Below the pieces are notes generated by a model that worked only from the letters and a program-made list of their open reading frames with translations, had not been told where the DNA came from and searched no databases. The position numbers and the translations under genes are program-made. Shown piece by piece: positions 60,726 through 64,000 of a DNA stretch of 64,000 nt. The stretch spans positions 4,415 through 68,414 of the forward strand of contig JBQDHL010000001.1 in NCBI GenBank assembly GCA_052093725.1. Direction: 5' to 3'. Numbering within the stretch: the stretch's first letter is position 1; each line of letters begins with the position of its first letter. The stretch comes from Jeotgalicoccus sp052093725 (lineage in GTDB: Bacteria > Bacillota > Bacilli > Staphylococcales > Salinicoccaceae).

Positions 60726-60817
60726 AGATGCACTCCTTACGATTGTCGATAATGTAAATATACCATTGTTGTAATCGTTTTCATATTTAAATATTGTAAT
60801 CCGTAAAGTTTTTGCGT

Positions 60818-61010
60818 TCATGTATATGTAAGCTCGGATTCGTCTGTTTGAGGATACTTCATGTATATGCAAATGACGATGCGTAGGCATGAGACAGCCT
60901 CGTATCTATGATTCGGATATTACGTATATATGAGAATTCGTCATGACTATGTAAAAGATAATTCGTAGTCATGAGGCCGTCTCATGTATTTTCATACGGA
61001 TGAAAACTCC
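60818..61010. repeat. degenerate 41-bp tandem repeat array
   Basis: Units begin with TCATGTATATG-like sequence at 60818, 60859, 60900 (TCGTATCTATG), 60941 (TCATGACTATG) and 60982 (TCATGTATTTT), each 41 bases after the last. The units are diverged, but the start is kept. The fourth unit holds a perfect inverted repeat, TCATGACTA and TAGTCATGA; the fifth has TTTTCAT and ATGAAAA around ACGG. The array lies between divergent genes (lipoprotein and the 61.2-kb gene). Confidence 0.72.
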
Positions 61011-61128
61011 TTATTAACCCGATGAAGTCCCCACATTAGGACAAAAAACTTTAATCACCCCAACGAGCACACAAAACCGCAGGAAATTGAGCTGATTTTT
61101 AAAAGTGCAGCAGCTAGTCAGCAAATAA

Positions 61129-61142
61129 GCATCCCGGGATGC
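61129..61142. promoter_or_regulatory. 14-bp perfect palindrome upstream of the 61.2-kb gene
   Basis: GCATCCCGGGATGC is a perfect palindrome 39 bases before a TATAAT (61181-61186) and 68 bases before the gene start. It could be an operator. The rest of this 200-base stretch shows no other feature. Confidence 0.4.
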
Positions 61143-61209
61143 ATTTCCTCCCGGTTTACGTGTAAAATAAGGGTAATAGCTATAATGAATATGGCGGGAG
61201 GCAGACAAC

Positions 61210-62559
61210 ATGGATATACAGACTTTTTATCAAACGTATTTAGGCGAACATGAACTCATTCGGGCGAGTTTGTTTAATGCGGGAAATTTTACGACTAATG
61301 AATCACTGATAAAATATAAGATGGAAGAACTTGAGTCACAGTCTGCTTTGAATGAGATGTTCGAGCATTTATCGATGGCGGAAGCGAAGTTGTTAAGACG
61401 TTTATCGACTGAGGAGTCTTACGATAATGTGCATAGAGTGTCATATTTAACGACGAAGTATCCGACACTGATCGACTATCAGTATATTTTGGAAGATAAC
61501 GGGACTGAAGGGGTTATTCATTCTGAAGTAGTTAACGTGCTGAACAGCGCGCTGCAGCAGACAGGGATATTCCCCTACACACCGATGTCGATTCCGGACA
61601 GCGAGACGATTGAGCCGCAGGACATATCGAAGCTGGAGAAAATATACAACGGTCCAATCTACTGGCTCTACAATAACTTAACTTTTATTGAACTGCGCCA
61701 GACGATGGCGAAGCTGAATATTAAATCCGTCGGGCAGTACAAAGATGATTACTTAAATGAAGTCATCGGCCATTTAACTGCACCGGAATATTTGCCGGTC
61801 GCGCTGAATCAGCTGGACGATGTGTCTTATTCACAGATTAAAGATAACGTTAAAAAAGACTATTCGGTCTATGAAAATCACCCGCGCTGGCAAAATGCAC
61901 TTGAAACCGGCCTGCTTGTTAAAGTACATCAGGATTACCTGGTTATGCACCGAGATGTACTGGCTGCACTGAAGAAAGTGAATTTCAAAAAGAGCGCAAA
62001 AGAAGTCCGGTCGGAAACACCGGATAACTATAACGCATATCGCGTGACATGTAGGATTAACGGCTGTGAAGATATTTCCCGGACAATATCTATTCCTGCA
62101 CGCATGAACTTTTTGGAGCTTGAAATTATTATCTGCGAAGCATTCGGCTGGAATAATATCGGCAGCGGAGAGTTCATGACTGATAAGGATTTAATTGCGA
62201 ATGAAGACGGCGTAAATAAGAATGCACTCATGGTCGACGTGTATTTAACGAATGAATACATTCAATATTTATACGACTCGGACGATGATTATGTCGTGGA
62301 TGTTACGCTTGATTCAGTAACGAATATACTGAAGCCGATTCCTGAAGTCGTGAGCTACAGTGGAGAAGTCCCGATTGAAAATATCGGCGGTGTCGACAAA
62401 TTAGTAGAAACTTTAAATATTCTACAAGATAAAAACCACCCTGACTATGTTCGTACGTATGCGAATGCACGCACGAAAAATTACCGGGAACGCTATCCGG
62501 TCAGTGCGACGAATAAAAAACTCGCACGGCTGTTCAACAGAGGCAATCCAATCACTTAA
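61210..62559 (+). CDS. uncharacterised protein with C-terminal pRiA4b ORF-3-like domain
   Basis: A 449-aa protein. The N-terminal half (about residues 1-265) is helical, shared with the next gene (MDIQTFYQTYL versus MDLQTFYKTYL), and contains a stretch FIELRQTMAKLNIKSVGQYK resembling Rho-N/SAP-type helical motifs. The C-terminal part (about 275-420) resembles the pRiA4b ORF-3 domain: YRVTCRINGCEDISRTISIP, LEIIICEAFGWNNIGSGEFM, YLYDSDDDYVVDVTLDS and VPIENIGGVDKLVETLNIL, although several aromatic positions are changed. Function unknown. SD GCGGGAGG before ATG 61210. Confidence 0.75.
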   Translation: MDIQTFYQTYLGEHELIRASLFNAGNFTTNESLIKYKMEELESQSALNEMFEHLSMAEAKLLRRLSTEESYDNVHRVSYLTTKYPTLIDYQYILEDNGTEGVIHSEVVNVLNSALQQTGIFPYTPMSIPDSETIEPQDISKLEKIYNGPIYWLYNNLTFIELRQTMAKLNIKSVGQYKDDYLNEVIGHLTAPEYLPVALNQLDDVSYSQIKDNVKKDYSVYENHPRWQNALETGLLVKVHQDYLVMHRDVLAALKKVNFKKSAKEVRSETPDNYNAYRVTCRINGCEDISRTISIPARMNFLELEIIICEAFGWNNIGSGEFMTDKDLIANEDGVNKNALMVDVYLTNEYIQYLYDSDDDYVVDVTLDSVTNILKPIPEVVSYSGEVPIENIGGVDKLVETLNILQDKNHPDYVRTYANARTKNYRERYPVSATNKKLARLFNRGNPIT

Positions 62560-62570
62560 GGAGGATAACG

Positions 62571-63353
62571 ATGGATTTACAAACCTTCTACAAAACTTAT
62601 TTGACGTACTTACATCTGGATAAAGTAGGGGAATCATTATCCAAGCTTGAAAAGATTATAGAAGATACAATAGAAGAAGCAAGTTCTGATGATTATTTAA
62701 CACTCCTCGGAGACAGTTTGAAGATTGAAGAAATCGAACTGATAAAACGCTATTCGAATGCATTGACCGGCGATAATATTATTACGATGCCATTCAATCC
62801 TGAAGAGAATCCATTTTTAATATACAATCATCATCTGCTTTATATCGGAGACGGTATGGCGGTTATGCATGAGGAAGTTATCGATGGTATTTTAAGAAAC
62901 TTCGGTTCGACGATTCATTTAGCGCCGTTGCCGGAAGGTATCAGCGCATCTAACGTTACTTTAAATAACGCAGAATATACGACGACGGTGAATCTGCTGG
63001 ATTATCCGATAATCGAATTCTACGATTTACTGTTAACCGAAGATCATATGAATTTAATCGCGCAGAACCTTGACCTTGAGTTAGAAGAGTATACAACACG
63101 TGCTCAAATTATTAACGCAATATCAAAACGGCTTGTGCATAAAGCATATATCGAAGAAAAAATTAAGATGTTTGATGACGAAGAATTGGCACGTTTTAAA
63201 GAAAAGCTGAACCGCGGTGAAGTTTTGTTTACTGAAGAAGAGGGTAGTTGGGATACATTCCTCGCTACAGGCATCGTAATGCCATATTTACCTCACGCAG
63301 CAATACTGCCGCTAGTTTTGTTTCACTTCTTTACAGAAGAGATTTTTAATTAA
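62571..63353 (+). CDS. uncharacterised protein paralogous to the N-terminal half of the preceding gene
   Basis: A 260-aa protein starting MDLQTFYKTYLTYLHLDKVG. It aligns with the N-terminal half of the upstream protein: shared start, LIKRYSNALTGDNI against LLRRLSTEESYDNV, the central VMHEEVIDGILRNFGSTIHL, and the repeat-type helical motif in HMNLIAQNLDLELEEYTTRA. It has no pRiA4b-like domain. It follows 11 bases after the upstream stop with SD AAGGAGG, so the two form an operon. I do not recognise the family. Confidence 0.78.
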   Translation: MDLQTFYKTYLTYLHLDKVGESLSKLEKIIEDTIEEASSDDYLTLLGDSLKIEEIELIKRYSNALTGDNIITMPFNPEENPFLIYNHHLLYIGDGMAVMHEEVIDGILRNFGSTIHLAPLPEGISASNVTLNNAEYTTTVNLLDYPIIEFYDLLLTEDHMNLIAQNLDLELEEYTTRAQIINAISKRLVHKAYIEEKIKMFDDEELARFKEKLNRGEVLFTEEEGSWDTFLATGIVMPYLPHAAILPLVLFHFFTEEIFN

Positions 63354-63374
63354 TTCTAAAAAGGGGTAATGGAC

Positions 63375-64000
63375 ATGTCATTAAAAGAGAAGTTATTTAA
63401 ACAGCTTGAAGAGAATGAACCCCGCATGATTGAAATCAGACGTCATTTACATGAAAATCCTGAATTGTCATTTAAAGAAGAAAAAACTGCTCAGTTTATC
63501 GAAGAGTTTTATAAAGATAAAGACGTGTCGCTGACAACGAATGTCGGCAACGGCTACGGTATTATCGTTGAAATAGAAAGTGGAAGAGGCGACGGACCAA
63601 CAATTGGTCTCCGTGCAGATTTTGATGCACTGCCGATTCAGGAAGAAGCAGATGTTGAATTTAAATCGAAAAATGACGGTGTTATGCATGCTTGCGGTCA
63701 CGATGGGCATACAGCATACATGTTAATTTTAGGTGAGGCATTAATCGATTTGAAAGATGAATGGAAAGGTAAAATCAAACTCATTCATCAGCACGCGGAA
63801 GAAATCCCGCCAGGCGGTGCGAAGAGTATCGTAGAATCAGGGGTTTTAGATGATCTCGATGAAGTGTACGGTATTCACCTGTTCCCGACGCTGGATCTTG
63901 GAGACATTACAGTATGTCCAGGTGAAGCGATGACAGGACGTTCGAACTTCGATCTTAAAATTCAAGGTTCAGGCGGCCACGGTGCAATGCCGCATACGAC
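63375..64000 (+). CDS. M20 family amidohydrolase, 5' part (cut by window end)
   Basis: The first 208 residues of a fourth M20D amidohydrolase. Motifs: RRHLHENPELSFKEEKTAQF, LRADFDALPIQEEADVEF, MHACGHDGHTAYML and LIHQHAEEIPPGGAKSIVES, so the first metal ligands are intact. It follows 21 bases after the preceding gene with SD AAAGGGG. It resembles the three minus-strand genes at 23.4-27.0 kb but is on the other strand and 36 kb away. The C-terminal half lies outside the window. Confidence 0.88.
   Translation, partial: MSLKEKLFKQLEENEPRMIEIRRHLHENPELSFKEEKTAQFIEEFYKDKDVSLTTNVGNGYGIIVEIESGRGDGPTIGLRADFDALPIQEEADVEFKSKNDGVMHACGHDGHTAYMLILGEALIDLKDEWKGKIKLIHQHAEEIPPGGAKSIVESGVLDDLDEVYGIHLFPTLDLGDITVCPGEAMTGRSNFDLKIQGSGGHGAMPHT

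Noticed and set aside
60726..60890. N-terminal extension of the lipoprotein.
   Set aside because: The signal peptide and SD both place the start at 60725.
1..64000. tRNA, rRNA, insertion sequence, prophage or plasmid origin.
   Set aside because: None was recognised on either strand by eye; a tRNAscan-SE and IS search would be needed to exclude short ones.

Overview
The window is a chromosomal stretch of a low-to-moderate-GC Gram-positive bacterium of the Staphylococcaceae. The order ispD-ispF-gltX-cysE-cysS-mrnC-rlmB-rae1-sigH-rpmG-secE-nusG-rplKAJL-methyltransferase-rpoBC-rpsLG-fusA-tuf-amidohydrolase-kbl-tdh, followed further on by ung, chdC-pta-lipL and argS, is a Staphylococcaceae backbone. 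Several details (ispDF next to gltX, three amidohydrolase paralogues, a bshB2/yojF/folE2 block, no L7Ae-like gene between rpoC and rpsL) suggest a relative of Staphylococcus such as Jeotgalicoccus or Salinicoccus rather than Staphylococcus itself. This placement is an inference from synteny and protein similarity. Two runs of N (10 bases in rlmB, 100 bases in a repeat array) show a draft assembly.

Layout. 1-7.1 kb: isoprenoid genes (ispD partial, ispF), Glu- and Cys-tRNA synthetases with a cysteine T-box before cysE, rRNA processing and modification genes, and a SigH-type sigma factor. 7.1-23.4 kb: the transcription/translation core (rpmG, secE, nusG, rplK, rplA, rplJ, rplL, rpoB, rpoC, rpsL, rpsG, fusA, tuf) with recognisable promoters, two L1-type leader motifs, an L10 leader and attenuator-like hairpins. 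23.4-30.5 kb: three tandem M20 amidohydrolases on the minus strand, diverging from a threonine-catabolism pair (kbl, tdh), a HAD phosphatase and tadA. 30.8-32 kb: a NERD-domain protein followed by a 41-bp tandem repeat array. 32-34.9 kb, minus strand: folE2, bshB2, yojF, thiD/pdxK. 35-36.6 kb: ung and three ywd-type small genes. 36.7-39.4 kb: a YtrA-type GntR regulator with an ABC exporter, under a promoter overlapped by a clear palindromic operator. 39.5-44 kb: small accessory membrane and enzyme genes, an unlisted 40-aa basic peptide gene and a long unexplained hairpin. 44-53.2 kb: chdC, pta, lipL, an MFS transporter, ywfO, ywhD, gldA, ywiB and argS. 53.3-61 kb: a 42-bp repeat array interrupted by the assembly gap, an iron-siderophore or cobalamin binding protein and permease without an ATPase, two peptidases, aspA, a lipoprotein and a third, degenerate 41-bp array. 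61.2-64 kb: two paralogous uncharacterised proteins, one with a pRiA4b ORF-3-like C-terminal domain, then a fourth M20 amidohydrolase cut by the window end.

Most of the window is ordinary housekeeping sequence. The signal least explained by known features is a set of three intergenic arrays with unrelated sequence but nearly the same period (41, 42 and 41 bp, about four helical turns). Units carry an inverted repeat, well conserved in the first two arrays and degenerate in the third. Next come the second site resembling the YtrA operator in front of the new 40-aa ORF, and the paralogous pair at 61.2-63.4 kb. I did not find a complete new defence or mobile system.
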